From Aureivirga marina (GTDB lineage Bacteria; Bacteroidota; Bacteroidia; Flavobacteriales; Flavobacteriaceae): 64,000 bases of DNA. The translations under genes and the position numbers were made by a program. Under the pieces are notes generated by a model. That model was not told the DNA's origin. It searched no databases and saw only the letters and a list, made by a program, of their open reading frames with translations. This document shows, piece after piece, positions 46,018 to 56,159 of this stretch (positions are counted from its first letter, which is position 1; each line of letters opens with the position of its first letter). Where the stretch lies: the NCBI RefSeq assembly GCF_015767265.1, contig NZ_JADPIB010000006.1, forward strand, positions 1 through 64,000. The letters are read 5' to 3'.

Positions 46018-47266
46018 AAGGCAATTTCTTCATTAATTTTAAAAAATAAAAAGCAATCAATATATATAGAAAACTTCCAAAAACGGAAAGAATTGTAATA
46101 CCATAAACCAAATTTTGAAATAAATATCCGATATAAATTCCGAGTAAATTTATTGCGAGTAAAGTAGAATTAAAAACCAAACCTAATTTTAATTTATCGA
46201 AAATCACTAATAAACTACTGATAGGATTAAAGAAAATTCGACCGAACACCAAAATGGATAAAATTGCTAAATATAAATTCAAGTTTTCCCAAGATTTTCC
46301 GAAAAACCATTCTAATAAAAACCCACCTAAAGTATTTGTCAAAAGAATCACACCTAACATTGCCAAAACATTATTTCGGATAATTTTTTTAGTAAAATTA
46401 AATAGTTTTGAAGGTTCATTTTGATGATAATCTACTGCTTTTTGATAAAAAACCTGAGAAACAGAAGAAGAAATAATCACTAAAGGAATATTTAAAATTT
46501 TCATACAAATTCCGTAAACTCCTGCTGCGGAAGTAGAGAAAAAAGAACCGATTAAAATTGTTAAGATATGATTTGCAAATGCATTTATTAAATTAGATGG
46601 CAAACCAAAACGAATTAAATTATGATTTGTTTTATAAAAAGATTTTATGTTTGCATAACTCTCTTTTTTCAAAAAATATTCTTTTTCTAAAAAAAATGTA
46701 TAACTTAAAATCACGATACAAGTTGCAATGATAAACCCAAAAATCAATCCATTTTCAAGATTCATTTTGTAAAAAATAAATTGTGTTACTAAAGTTAAAA
46801 TTGCGTATAAAATCTTTGCGTTTGCGATTATTTTAAACTTTTTAGCAAATGTAAAATAGTATTCACAATTTGATTTTAATGTAAAAATAAATCCACCAAA
46901 AACAGATAAATAAAGAAGTGAAGAAATTTCTTCTTTGAGATGAAATAAATTCGTTATTCCAAATACAATTCCTAAAGCAAGAAAAAGAAATAGAAAAGCC
47001 AAAGAAACTATTTTCACTAAAGTTGTATTTGCTTCTCGTTTTGTTTTTGAAAGTACTAGAACATTATCTAAGTTTAATGTAAAAAGTATAAAGAGAATAT
47101 TTAAAATACTGGAAAAAATCGCAAAAGTTCCATACACCTCATCACCGTAAAGTTTTGCTAAATATAGAGCTCCTAAAATACCTATCATCTGTGAAAAAGT
47201 CGAGCCTTTTAACATTGAAAAGATATTTTTTTGGAATTGGTTGTAGTTTTTAGGTAATATATTCAA
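46004..47266 (-). CDS. Polysaccharide flippase (Wzx/MATE-like) membrane protein
   Basis: The 420-residue protein has about twelve hydrophobic segments and the organisation of Wzx-type lipid-linked oligosaccharide flippases (Polysacc_synt). The N-terminus KGSTFSQMIGILGALYLAKLYGDEVYGTFA is characteristic: a short cytoplasmic helix followed by a helix pair around a GxxxYG turn. It would move undecaprenyl-linked glycan units to the periplasm. Only one partner, the acetyltransferase, is present; no glycosyltransferase genes surround it, so the locus is not a full capsule cluster. Confidence 0.87.
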   Translation of the reverse strand: MNILPKNYNQFQKNIFSMLKGSTFSQMIGILGALYLAKLYGDEVYGTFAIFSSILNILFILFTLNLDNVLVLSKTKREANTTLVKIVSLAFLFLFLALGIVFGITNLFHLKEEISSLLYLSVFGGFIFTLKSNCEYYFTFAKKFKIIANAKILYAILTLVTQFIFYKMNLENGLIFGFIIATCIVILSYTFFLEKEYFLKKESYANIKSFYKTNHNLIRFGLPSNLINAFANHILTILIGSFFSTSAAGVYGICMKILNIPLVIISSSVSQVFYQKAVDYHQNEPSKLFNFTKKIIRNNVLAMLGVILLTNTLGGFLLEWFFGKSWENLNLYLAILSILVFGRIFFNPISSLLVIFDKLKLGLVFNSTLLAINLLGIYIGYLFQNLVYGITILSVFGSFLYILIAFYFLKLMKKLPYEFN

Positions 47267-47282
47267 GGGTGTAAAATTTCTC

Positions 47283-47290
47283 CAAATATA
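47283..47290 (-). promoter_or_regulatory. -7 box TATATTTG of the flippase gene
   Basis: Minus-strand TATATTTG lies 17 bases before the flippase ATG and directly next to the terminator of the giant adhesin. Confidence 0.6.
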
Positions 47291-47291
47291 A

Positions 47292-47322
47292 AAAAAGGCT
47301 TTCCAAAATAGAAAGCCTTTTT
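47292..47322. terminator. Terminator after the giant adhesin gene
   Basis: AAAAAGGCTTTC and GAAAGCCTTTTT form a 12-bp stem around CAAAATA, with A/T flanks. Confidence 0.9.
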
Positions 47323-47340
47323 AAAATATGTTTTGAATGA

Positions 47341-50300
47341 TTATCTACGAATCAAACTAAAGTGTCCTTTTTTACTGTAAGTTCTTGTTACAATTGAACC
47401 ATCAGAAGCTTGTCTTACTTTTTTCACAATTTCTAAAGTAAACCAATAATCTGAAGATGGTAAAGGATTTCCTTCTTTTGTCAATCCATTCCAACCGTCA
47501 GAATTCTTTTGCACTTTTGTAATTAATTTCCCATATCTATCATAAATATAAATATCAGCACTAATTACAGAATCATTGTTCAATCCTAAGATATTCCATG
47601 TATCATGAACTCCATCATTATTCGGTGTAAAATATTTAGGGAAATCAACAACTCCAAAAGCAATTGTTGGATTGTCACATCCTCCACCTAAAACATTACG
47701 AATCATTAATACATAATCTCCTCCTCCAACGTTTGTAAAAACTGGAGCAGTTTGCCAAGAATCTCCACCGTCGATTGAGAATTCATAAGTTCCAAAGTTT
47801 AAATTCGTTGTATTAATTGCAATTGTATTATTCCCTGCTTCATCAATATAACCAGAAACTACAATATCATCCGCTGTAAGATTTGCAATATAAGAACCTA
47901 CAACTTCAATCGTATGAACTTCACTTTCACAAGCTAATGTTCCTTCTTGACTAGTTGCTTTTACCGTATAGGTTCCTTCTTCACTTACTAAAATTTCTTC
48001 CGATGTAGCATCTAAAACAGTTCCATTATATGTCCATTCATAAGTATAATCTCCTTCTGGATTTAATACTGAAATTTCCGTTTCAATTTGTCCATCGATT
48101 GGATTTTCGTATAAACAAATAACCTCTGTTTCATTTGTTTCAAAAACTGGAGTTTCTTCTACATCAATTTCGAAAGAAGTAACTGTATAACATCCTGTTT
48201 CAATATTTTGAACATTTGCCCAAATTGTACTTGCTGCACTTTCATAAGCTGTATTTGAAACTGGATTTACTAAGTTCTCTGCATCTTCTTCAGAAGTATA
48301 ATAAGTAATATTTACATCAGAAATCGCTGGAGAAACTACAAAGTTTAATGTATCAAAATTAAATATTCCAACACCATTAAATCCACAAACAATATAAGTA
48401 TCAATTGTATCTAATAATTCAGGTTTCTCTCCTAATTTCAATACGAAACTATCCACATTTACACATCCTGTAACTTCATTTTCAACTCTTACATAAATAG
48501 TTGTTTCACTTGTAATCGTTAATGTAATTGGATTTACAATATTCGCATGACTATTTGATTCTGCGGCGATTTGTGTGAAATAATATTTTACTGAAATATC
48601 TGTAGTAGAAACTAAAATATCTTCTGTAATATCATTTAAATTGAAAGTAGTTTCTGTTTCTCCAGGTAAAACACAATAATAGAATTCATCTGAGATTTCT
48701 AATTCTGGTAAAGCATTTACAATTAATTCTAAAGAAACAATTACATAACAATATTCTTCAGTAACATCATCATTAGTGTAAACATTACTAACTTTTACAT
48801 AAATTGTTTTTGTCTCTGAAGCATAAGAAGAAAGGTTTGTGATTTCCGAAGTTAAATCTTCATCTTCATAATATTTCAATTCTAAACCTGCTGGGTTTTG
48901 TCCATTGATAATATCTGCTGTCGTTTGTGTCAAATCGAAAATAGCAATTCCATCTGAATTATCATCACAAACAGCTAAAGCTTCTGGATTAAAGTTTGGT
49001 TGTGGAAGCGGCTCTACAACTAAAGTTAAAGTAGAAGTATTAAAACATCCTGTAGTTACATTTTCCACACGAACATAAAGTTCTTGAGCATCAACAGTTG
49101 TATTTACAAATGAAGTATAATCTGCAATATCTTCTACATCATTTTTCGCATTTTCTTCTGTTGTATGATATGTAACTGTAACTCCTAATTGGTTTACTAA
49201 ATATTCATCATCTTTTAGTGATAAATCGAAAACCGTATAACCATCATAATCATCATCACATAAATGAAGTTGACTTTGTGTAATTGTTGTAGGAATTTCT
49301 TCAATAATTAAATCAAAACTTTCTATAATATAACATCCTGCTGAATTTTCTACACGAATCCAGATTGTTTGATTATTTGGTGTTGCATTTACAAAAGGAG
49401 CATCTATATCTATTGGGTTATCTTTATTTTCAGCATCAACTTCTGTTTGATACATTGTAATAACTAATGTTGGATCATCTGAAAGAATTTGATCTCTTAC
49501 AACTGATAAATCAAATATTCCTTGTCCATCTGTATCATCATCACAAAATACAACATCTTCAATAGGAGAAATTTCTGGTTTTCCTTTTACAGTTAATTCA
49601 AGTGGAAGAACAATAAAACATTCTGTAGTTTCATTTTCCACACGAACATAAATTGTATTTGCAACCGAATAATAATTTAAAGGTAAAGGTAATTCATCTC
49701 CATAAGCATTTTGTTCTGTAATATGGAAAGAAACCTTGTAATTATCTGAACCAGAATATGAATCTTGAATTTCTGTTAAATCAAAGAAAGCATATCCATC
49801 ACTATCATCATCACATTCTTCAAGCATTTCCTGAGGCTTAACAACTGGAAGTGGATTTACAATTAAATCTAAAACAACATAGGACATACATCCAGTTTCT
49901 TGATTTGTTACAACTGCATATACAGCTTGCGAACCTGAAGTAATATTTTCATATAATTCTAATTTATTAATAATTGGTCCATCCACAGAATTTTCATGAT
50001 ACACTACAATTCCTGTTGTACCATTTAAAATTTCTGCATCTTTTTCATAAAGTAAAAATTGCTGTACAATTCCATTTGTATCATCTCCATCTTCTGCATC
50101 ATCACAAAACTCAATTGGAGTTGGTTGTGCTAAAACTGGTCTTTCATTTACTGTAACTGTTAATGGAACAACATTCGCACAATTTGTATCGCTATATTCT
50201 GCACGCACCCAAATTGTTTGCGGATTTACATTATTAACGAATCCTGTCGGATTTGAAATAAATCCTGTTCCAACTTCAGTATTTGTGATATCTCCTTCGA

Positions 50301-53300
50301 TTGCTGCTGCTTCTGTATAATAATATTCAAAAGTAATTCCTGTTTCTGCAACAATTTCTCCTTCTTTAATTGTTAAATCAAATAAAGTAAATCCATCTGC
50401 AACATCATCATCACATTTTTCAAGTCCTTCTACTTCTGTAACGGTTGGTGTTGGATTTACAATTAAATCTAAAGCAACAATATCTGTACAACCTGTAATT
50501 TCATTTCTAACTAAAGCATAAACAGTTTGTGTATTAATATCTACATTTGCATAAGCTTCTGGTGTATCAATCGCATTTGCAAAAACCATTTCTTCAGCAT
50601 CGATTAATTCTTCAAAATAAGTAACAGAAACTTGTCCAATTGCATGTGTGATTTCTGTGTCTTTTAATGTTAAATTAAATTCTGCAAAACCATCATTATT
50701 TGGATCACAAACATTTAATGGAGTTGGAATTGTTGATTCTGGTGAATTTACAATTTCTACATTCATTGTTGTGATAATAGAACAATGTGTAAAGTTATTT
50801 TCGATACGAACAAAAACATCAAAAGCATTTGGATATGCGTTATTGATAAATGGTGAGGAAATTGCGTTTGTATTTGCAATTGCATCAGTTTCTTCATGGT
50901 GATAAGTTACTGTAAACCCAGGTGTATCAAATGTGTGATAATTATCTGCATTATTTAAATAAATAGTTGTGATTCCATCATTAATATCATCATCACAAAC
51001 AATCATTTCATAAACTTCAGGTAATTCTGGTTGTGGATTTACTTGAATATTAAATGGTGTAACACTTGAACATCCTGTCACATCATTTTTTAAATGTGCA
51101 TAAATTGTTTGCTCTGGTGTAACTGTATTTTCAAAAGCAGTTGGATTATCAATAAATGCCCAAGAAGTTTCACTTCCAATATTTGCTTCACTTAAATCCA
51201 CAAAATAAGTAATTGTAATTCCTAATTGCTCATTTAAAATATCTTCATTTGCTTGTGTTAAATCAAAAATCACTGCTCCATCTCCATCATCACAAGCCTC
51301 TAAATTTTCAACTTCATTAATTAATGGTTTTGGGTGTACAATTGTGTAAAAACTTGTATATGCAGCACAATTCGCATTTTCTGTTCCAACACGAACCCAA
51401 ACCTGATGAACATTTTCTGTTGCATTTTGGTAATTTACAACCTCATCTGGAGTTAATGCATTTGTATTTGCTAAAGCATCTGCTTCTGAATTGTAATAAT
51501 TAATAACAAAATCCGCAGGATTCGCTCCTGGTAATAAAATTTCAGATTCTCTATCTGTTAAGTTAAATAATCCTAAACCATCAAAATCATCATCACAAAT
51601 TTCAATATGAGAAATCTCTTCCTCATTAATTACAACAGTTTCTACAGTTAATTCAATTGGAATTGAAATTCCACATTGTGTTACTACATTTTGAATAAAA
51701 GCATAAATAGTTTTAGAGCTAGAATTAAAATTAGAAGGCTCTATAATTGCCATTCCTGTAGGAAACCCATCTGCTCCTAATGCTAAATCTTCATAATATC
51801 CTGTAACTGCAAGACCTGTATTTCCACCTAAAATAGTAGATTCTAAACTTAAAAGATTGAATGTTCCGATTCCATCATTAATTGGAGCATCACAAACAAA
51901 CATAGTAACAGGTTCTGCTGGAAGTTCTGGCAATGTATTAATTGTTAATTCAAAAGTTGCAACAGAAAAACAATTCGTAACATCATTTTGTAATCTTGCA
52001 TAAATTGTTTGTAATCCTGATTCTGAAGTTTCAAATGAAGAAGGATTTGAAATAAATTCAGCTACAGTTTCATCTCCTGCATTTGCAGCATCTTCATTTG
52101 TAAAGTAAGAAATAGAAATCCCTGTTTGCGCTCCTAATAATTGTGTATTTACTTCTGTTAAATCGAAAGTTGCAACACCACTTAAATTCACACAAGTTTC
52201 TAAATTTTCAACAGGATTTATTTCTGGAATTGGATTTACAACTAAATTAAAACTTGTAATTCCTGAACAAACTTCTCCTAAACTATTTTCAACATCAACT
52301 CTAACCCAAATTTCTGAAGAATTTGCAGTTGGATTTGTAAAAGGAGCTGCCGCATCAATTTCATTTGAACCAGCATTTGCATCTGTTTCTGTTAAATAAT
52401 AAGATACAGTTCCAGTAGTTGTTGTTAAAACTTCATCATTTTTATCTTGTAAAATAAATCCTTGATAAATTCCGTTTGAAGCATCTCCATCTGTTGCATC
52501 ATCACAAACTTCATAATCTGTTACTCCTAAATTAATTGGAATATCTTGAACAGCTAAATTCACATTTGATGTAATTCCACACCCTGTAACTGTATTATAT
52601 GTATAAGCAAAAATTGTTTTTGTATTAGATACATAATTTGCTATATCAGTAATCGGATTAGAAGGTGCAAAAGAACCTGGAGCAAACGTAAATGAAGATG
52701 ATTCATAAAATTGTACATTTAAGTTTGTTGTTCCTTCTAGAATTTGTGAACTAATTGTTGTTAAATCAAATAAACTATTTCCATCAATTGGAACATCATC
52801 ACATAAAACAAAATCAAATTCTGCATCTACAACTGGAGTTGGATTTACTTCAATTTCAAAAGTTCCTTGATTTGTACATCCTGTTGTTTTGTCTGCTAAT
52901 AAAAAGTGAACTGTTGTTGTTCCACTTAAAAATGCAGTTGGAATTGCAATTTGATTAGAAGCATCTGGAGTTGCTGTATGATATGTTACATCATATAAAT
53001 CTCCATTTGATAAAGTTGTCGTGTTTACAGTTAAATCCCAAACTACTTGACTATCTCCGTCATCATCACACATAATTTCAGTTGGAATCACAGCTAAAGT
53101 TGGTAAAGCTCCAACATTTAAAGTGAAATCAATTGTTGTTGTACAACCTGTTGCATTATTTACAATTGCTGCTTGAATGACTTCTCCATCTGTTCCTGCA
53201 TATGTTGAAGTAGTAATTGGAGTTCCACTTGAAGAAAAAGTAATTGTTATATCATCTGCATTATTTATTTGTGTTTTTAAAGTATCAAAATTAAAATCAG

Positions 53301-55137
53301 CATCACTTTCACATCTAAAAATATCTGTTGCTGCTGGCATATTTGCTGTAGGTAAATCTGCAACTTGTAATTCTAAAGGAATAGTTGAGCTACAAGCATC
53401 ATCAATTGGCATCCCCGAAGCATCTTTTGATTTAATATCAATATAAATTGTTTGAGGATTTGTTGTATTTACAAATGCATTTGGTGTTAAGATTTCATTC
53501 ACTAAAGCATTATCTGTATAGTATTTAATTTCAAAATCTGCTGGATTTGCTCCATTTAACATTTCTCCTAATGTTGTAGGATTTGCTAAATCAAACATTT
53601 CTTCTCCTGCTGGATTTACTCCTGAAACTTCATCACAACTTAATAATGGAGTTAAATCTGAAGAAATTGCAGATTGCACAAGAATTAAATCAAAAGAAGT
53701 TGATTGAAAACAATCTACTGTTCCACCTCCATCAATATGAGAAGCTTTTGCCCAAATTGTAACTGGTGTCGCAGAAGTCACTTGTAATTCTGTAATTGCA
53801 TTTGCTGGATCATCCATTGCAGCTTGACTTGTATAATATGTCACATGAACATCTGCTGGATCATTTGTTCCACTTACTTCTGCATTTTTTGCTGTTAAAT
53901 CAAAAGTAAAATCTAAATCAACATCACAAACAGTCCAATCTGCAACAGAATCATTTATATCAATTTCTGGAATAAAATCTACTGTAATTTCATTTGATTC
54001 TTTACAAGTAGGATTATAAGTATAATTAATTCTATATGTTCCATCAACAAAAACCTCATGTGTTGGTTGTGTTGCACCAGGAATTGGATTCCAAGTATCA
54101 CTTACAGCATCATAAGATTCCCACTGATATGTTCCTGAAGCTCCAATATCATCTCCTCCTAAAATATAACTATCTCCTTCACAAACTAATTGAGTGATAT
54201 CTTCAATTTCTGGAGCTTGAAGTTTAAATCCTCCTCCTTCTAATAACACAAAAGAATCTTTATAATGATCTTGTACATCTCCAATAGCTAATTTTAAATG
54301 ATACGTATTTCCAGGTACTAATCCTTCAATTATAGCAGTCATCGGAACAGTTCCTCCTCCTGTATTTAATTGTGGATAATTATCTACGAATAATGCAGAA
54401 TTATTATCAAATCCATCAGCTGCTGCATCCGCACAATTATAATTATGTATCGTTGTAACTTTTACAGGTACTGTTTTACCTGGAACTAGAGCTATATTTA
54501 CTCCACCTAAATTTAAATCTACATCTGGAGTAGTTGATTTTGAATCGTGATCATATGCAACAGTCGTTGGAATTCCAGGTCCACTTAAAATAAAAGCAAA
54601 TGGATCTACAAAATTACCACAAGCATAAAATTGACTTGCATATTCATCAGAACCAAAAATATATCTAAAAGATGTACTTTCTGCTGGTGCAACAAAATCA
54701 AACTCAAAACTTGTTGCATTTTCAATGTGTAAAGATGGACTTTGAAGTAACGTTTCTAAATCTGGATCTGAAACATTTTCCCATGCTCCTCCTCCATAAC
54801 TTGAAGGTGTTCCGACATTTGTGTTTCCAATTTTGTGAGCATTTCCTGTTGAAAGTATAATACCATTTTCAAAAGGAAAATCTACGCCATCTGGTCTTTG
54901 AAAATACCCATAATTCTTTTGATTTTTTTGGGTGGGTGAAAAAGATGGATTTACAACTGTAGAAATTGAACTGATGTTTACACAATCGCCATCAATAAAA
55001 ACCTCTTCTACCAACTCTTCTAAGCTAAGCAATTCGTAATTATTTGGGGAATTATCAGCATTAATCTCCAATTTTTGTGAGAAAACATTGCTGAATACAA
55101 ATAAAAACAATAATTGTATTATTATTTTTTTAATCAT
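47341..55137 (-). CDS. Giant T9SS type B adhesin with about 20 Cys-Asp repeats
   Basis: The 2598-residue protein has a signal peptide ending NVFSQ. Residues about 40-310 are a choice-of-anchor L domain (ENGIILSTGNAHKIG, FEFDFVAPAESTSFRYIFGS). A short Ig-like unit (about 315-395) follows. Then come some 20 tandem repeats of about 85-95 residues, each opening with a loop such as ICDDDFDGLGLFNLT or ECDDDSDGYAFFDLT and closing near QTIYVRVEN. A last Ig-like unit precedes the type B T9SS sorting domain (YFTPNNDGVHDTWNI, YDRYGKLIT). It should be exported to the cell surface. DxDxDG-like loops suggest calcium-stabilised rods (inference). The gene is a single transcript with a promoter at 55167-55174. 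Confidence 0.93.
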   Translation of the reverse strand: MIKKIIIQLLFLFVFSNVFSQKLEINADNSPNNYELLSLEELVEEVFIDGDCVNISSISTVVNPSFSPTQKNQKNYGYFQRPDGVDFPFENGIILSTGNAHKIGNTNVGTPSSYGGGAWENVSDPDLETLLQSPSLHIENATSFEFDFVAPAESTSFRYIFGSDEYASQFYACGNFVDPFAFILSGPGIPTTVAYDHDSKSTTPDVDLNLGGVNIALVPGKTVPVKVTTIHNYNCADAAADGFDNNSALFVDNYPQLNTGGGTVPMTAIIEGLVPGNTYHLKLAIGDVQDHYKDSFVLLEGGGFKLQAPEIEDITQLVCEGDSYILGGDDIGASGTYQWESYDAVSDTWNPIPGATQPTHEVFVDGTYRINYTYNPTCKESNEITVDFIPEIDINDSVADWTVCDVDLDFTFDLTAKNAEVSGTNDPADVHVTYYTSQAAMDDPANAITELQVTSATPVTIWAKASHIDGGGTVDCFQSTSFDLILVQSAISSDLTPLLSCDEVSGVNPAGEEMFDLANPTTLGEMLNGANPADFEIKYYTDNALVNEILTPNAFVNTTNPQTIYIDIKSKDASGMPIDDACSSTIPLELQVADLPTANMPAATDIFRCESDADFNFDTLKTQINNADDITITFSSSGTPITTSTYAGTDGEVIQAAIVNNATGCTTTIDFTLNVGALPTLAVIPTEIMCDDDGDSQVVWDLTVNTTTLSNGDLYDVTYHTATPDASNQIAIPTAFLSGTTTVHFLLADKTTGCTNQGTFEIEVNPTPVVDAEFDFVLCDDVPIDGNSLFDLTTISSQILEGTTNLNVQFYESSSFTFAPGSFAPSNPITDIANYVSNTKTIFAYTYNTVTGCGITSNVNLAVQDIPINLGVTDYEVCDDATDGDASNGIYQGFILQDKNDEVLTTTTGTVSYYLTETDANAGSNEIDAAAPFTNPTANSSEIWVRVDVENSLGEVCSGITSFNLVVNPIPEINPVENLETCVNLSGVATFDLTEVNTQLLGAQTGISISYFTNEDAANAGDETVAEFISNPSSFETSESGLQTIYARLQNDVTNCFSVATFELTINTLPELPAEPVTMFVCDAPINDGIGTFNLLSLESTILGGNTGLAVTGYYEDLALGADGFPTGMAIIEPSNFNSSSKTIYAFIQNVVTQCGISIPIELTVETVVINEEEISHIEICDDDFDGLGLFNLTDRESEILLPGANPADFVINYYNSEADALANTNALTPDEVVNYQNATENVHQVWVRVGTENANCAAYTSFYTIVHPKPLINEVENLEACDDGDGAVIFDLTQANEDILNEQLGITITYFVDLSEANIGSETSWAFIDNPTAFENTVTPEQTIYAHLKNDVTGCSSVTPFNIQVNPQPELPEVYEMIVCDDDINDGITTIYLNNADNYHTFDTPGFTVTYHHEETDAIANTNAISSPFINNAYPNAFDVFVRIENNFTHCSIITTMNVEIVNSPESTIPTPLNVCDPNNDGFAEFNLTLKDTEITHAIGQVSVTYFEELIDAEEMVFANAIDTPEAYANVDINTQTVYALVRNEITGCTDIVALDLIVNPTPTVTEVEGLEKCDDDVADGFTLFDLTIKEGEIVAETGITFEYYYTEAAAIEGDITNTEVGTGFISNPTGFVNNVNPQTIWVRAEYSDTNCANVVPLTVTVNERPVLAQPTPIEFCDDAEDGDDTNGIVQQFLLYEKDAEILNGTTGIVVYHENSVDGPIINKLELYENITSGSQAVYAVVTNQETGCMSYVVLDLIVNPLPVVKPQEMLEECDDDSDGYAFFDLTEIQDSYSGSDNYKVSFHITEQNAYGDELPLPLNYYSVANTIYVRVENETTECFIVLPLELTVKGKPEISPIEDVVFCDDDTDGQGIFDLSVVRDQILSDDPTLVITMYQTEVDAENKDNPIDIDAPFVNATPNNQTIWIRVENSAGCYIIESFDLIIEEIPTTITQSQLHLCDDDYDGYTVFDLSLKDDEYLVNQLGVTVTYHTTEENAKNDVEDIADYTSFVNTTVDAQELYVRVENVTTGCFNTSTLTLVVEPLPQPNFNPEALAVCDDNSDGIAIFDLTQTTADIINGQNPAGLELKYYEDEDLTSEITNLSSYASETKTIYVKVSNVYTNDDVTEEYCYVIVSLELIVNALPELEISDEFYYCVLPGETETTFNLNDITEDILVSTTDISVKYYFTQIAAESNSHANIVNPITLTITSETTIYVRVENEVTGCVNVDSFVLKLGEKPELLDTIDTYIVCGFNGVGIFNFDTLNFVVSPAISDVNITYYTSEEDAENLVNPVSNTAYESAASTIWANVQNIETGCYTVTSFEIDVEETPVFETNETEVICLYENPIDGQIETEISVLNPEGDYTYEWTYNGTVLDATSEEILVSEEGTYTVKATSQEGTLACESEVHTIEVVGSYIANLTADDIVVSGYIDEAGNNTIAINTTNLNFGTYEFSIDGGDSWQTAPVFTNVGGGDYVLMIRNVLGGGCDNPTIAFGVVDFPKYFTPNNDGVHDTWNILGLNNDSVISADIYIYDRYGKLITKVQKNSDGWNGLTKEGNPLPSSDYWFTLEIVKKVRQASDGSIVTRTYSKKGHFSLIRR

Positions 55138-55482
55138 TTGTAATAAATTATTATATTTTAGTATTACAAATGTATTAAAAGCTATGATTTTAACATTTAT
55201 TTTTAATTAATTTTTATAGTTTTATTATAATACAATGATAATCAACATTTAACACCTTTTATTCTTTTATTCTTTATTAAACACAAATAATTTAAACCGC
55301 TTAAAAACAGTACTTTAAAAATAATCATCCTTTTTTCACTATTCTGAAAATTGAAAAAAAACACCTAATTTTTCATAAAAAAATGACGTTTATCAGTTAT
55401 TTATTTTCATTCTAATTTCTTTCAATTTACAACTAAAAAAAGCCTCCATAATTTTATTTTTTTATCGAAGCTTTTTCTTTAA
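55138..55482. other. AT-rich intergenic DNA
   Basis: Apart from the adhesin promoter, I see only AT-rich sequence and a weak AAAAAAGC/GCTTTTT pairing (about 55437-55480) that may end the macro-domain gene. No gene is visible. Confidence 0.45.
55167..55174 (-). promoter_or_regulatory. -7 box TACATTTG of the giant adhesin
   Basis: Minus-strand TACATTTG, same octamer as at 2679-2686, 30 bases before the ATG at 55137. Confidence 0.5.
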
Positions 55483-56082
55483 TTAATAATCAAAAATCAT
55501 CCCTTTCGGATTCAATTCATATTGATACTTTTGCGCATCTCCATACTCTTTATAACTCTTTTTTTTACCTTTTTCGATTTCTAAAAAAGCTTCATACATT
55601 TGATGTGCTGCAATTTCAAAATTCATTCTTCCTGTTCCAGTACAAAAACTTGTCATTGTTAGACTTTCAATTTTAGAATGATTTTTTGCTGTGATTAGAG
55701 TCGCTTTCATTGCTAAATAAGTATTCACCGAAGTTGCAATATTAAAACTCATCGGAACTCTCATTGATGGTGCAGAAATCAAATATGGGAAATCTTTATG
55801 ATTTGTTTCAATAACCATTGCATTTCCAATCAATAATTCTCCTTCAGGTAATTCTTGAATTCTTTTTCTTAATTCATCTTCCACATGCCAACCAATATGC
55901 ATTGAAATTGCTAAATCAACTCCACCATCCATAAAACCAAAAGAATTTGCTGGACTTACAATAGCATCTGCTTTTGCAGTTATGATGTTTCCTTCCAAAA
56001 TTTCAACATTTTCTTCTTTTCTAAAAAATTTTTTCCATGCAACAACCATTTCAGGATTATTGCTAATTAATGTGTATTTCAT
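55483..56082 (-). CDS. Macro-domain protein
   Basis: The 199-residue protein is a single macro domain, a fold that binds or removes ADP-ribose and related nucleotides. It has EILEGNIITAKADAIVSPAN at the start, GFMDGGVDLAISMHIG (the GGV/glycine loop near the ligand), YLISAPSMRVP and SFCTGTGRMNFEIAAHQM (the second phosphate loop). Related proteins occur in phages and bacteria, often annotated as Appr-1-p processing. An ADP-ribosylglycohydrolase is encoded 2.4 kb away on the same strand. The direct upstream neighbour is the cyclophilin-FKBP gene, separated by a terminator. Confidence 0.87.
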   Translation of the reverse strand: MKYTLISNNPEMVVAWKKFFRKEENVEILEGNIITAKADAIVSPANSFGFMDGGVDLAISMHIGWHVEDELRKRIQELPEGELLIGNAMVIETNHKDFPYLISAPSMRVPMSFNIATSVNTYLAMKATLITAKNHSKIESLTMTSFCTGTGRMNFEIAAHQMYEAFLEIEKGKKKSYKEYGDAQKYQYELNPKGMIFDY

Positions 56083-56100
56083 ATCTATTTTTTATTTCAA

Positions 56101-56135
56101 AAAAAAAGCTATCTCATTTTGCAGAGATAGCTTTT
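56101..56135. terminator. Terminator after the cyclophilin-FKBP gene
   Basis: AGCTATCTC and GAGATAGCT pair around ATTTTGCA, with seven T at the minus-strand 3' side. Confidence 0.88.
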
Positions 56136-56159
56136 CTATATTTTATAATTGATTTAAAT

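Noticed and set aside
46004-47266. Part of a capsule or O-antigen gene cluster
   Set aside because: Only a flippase and one acetyltransferase are present; no glycosyltransferase, polymerase or sugar-nucleotide genes lie nearby.
53177-53446. Plus-strand 89-codon frame inside the giant adhesin, and similar frames at 50648 and 52755
   Set aside because: Antisense shadows of a long conserved coding region with clear repeats; the real frame explains the sequence.
47341-55137. Possible CRISPR-like or satellite repeat array because of recurrent words such as ATCATCATCACA
   Set aside because: The repeats are ~270 bases apart, diverged, in frame and encode the CDDDxDG loops; there are no spacers of constant length.
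55483-56082. Prophage remnant suggested by the macro-domain and phage-like phosphoesterase genes
   Set aside because: No integrase, structural or lysis genes and no attachment repeats are visible in 55-62 kb.
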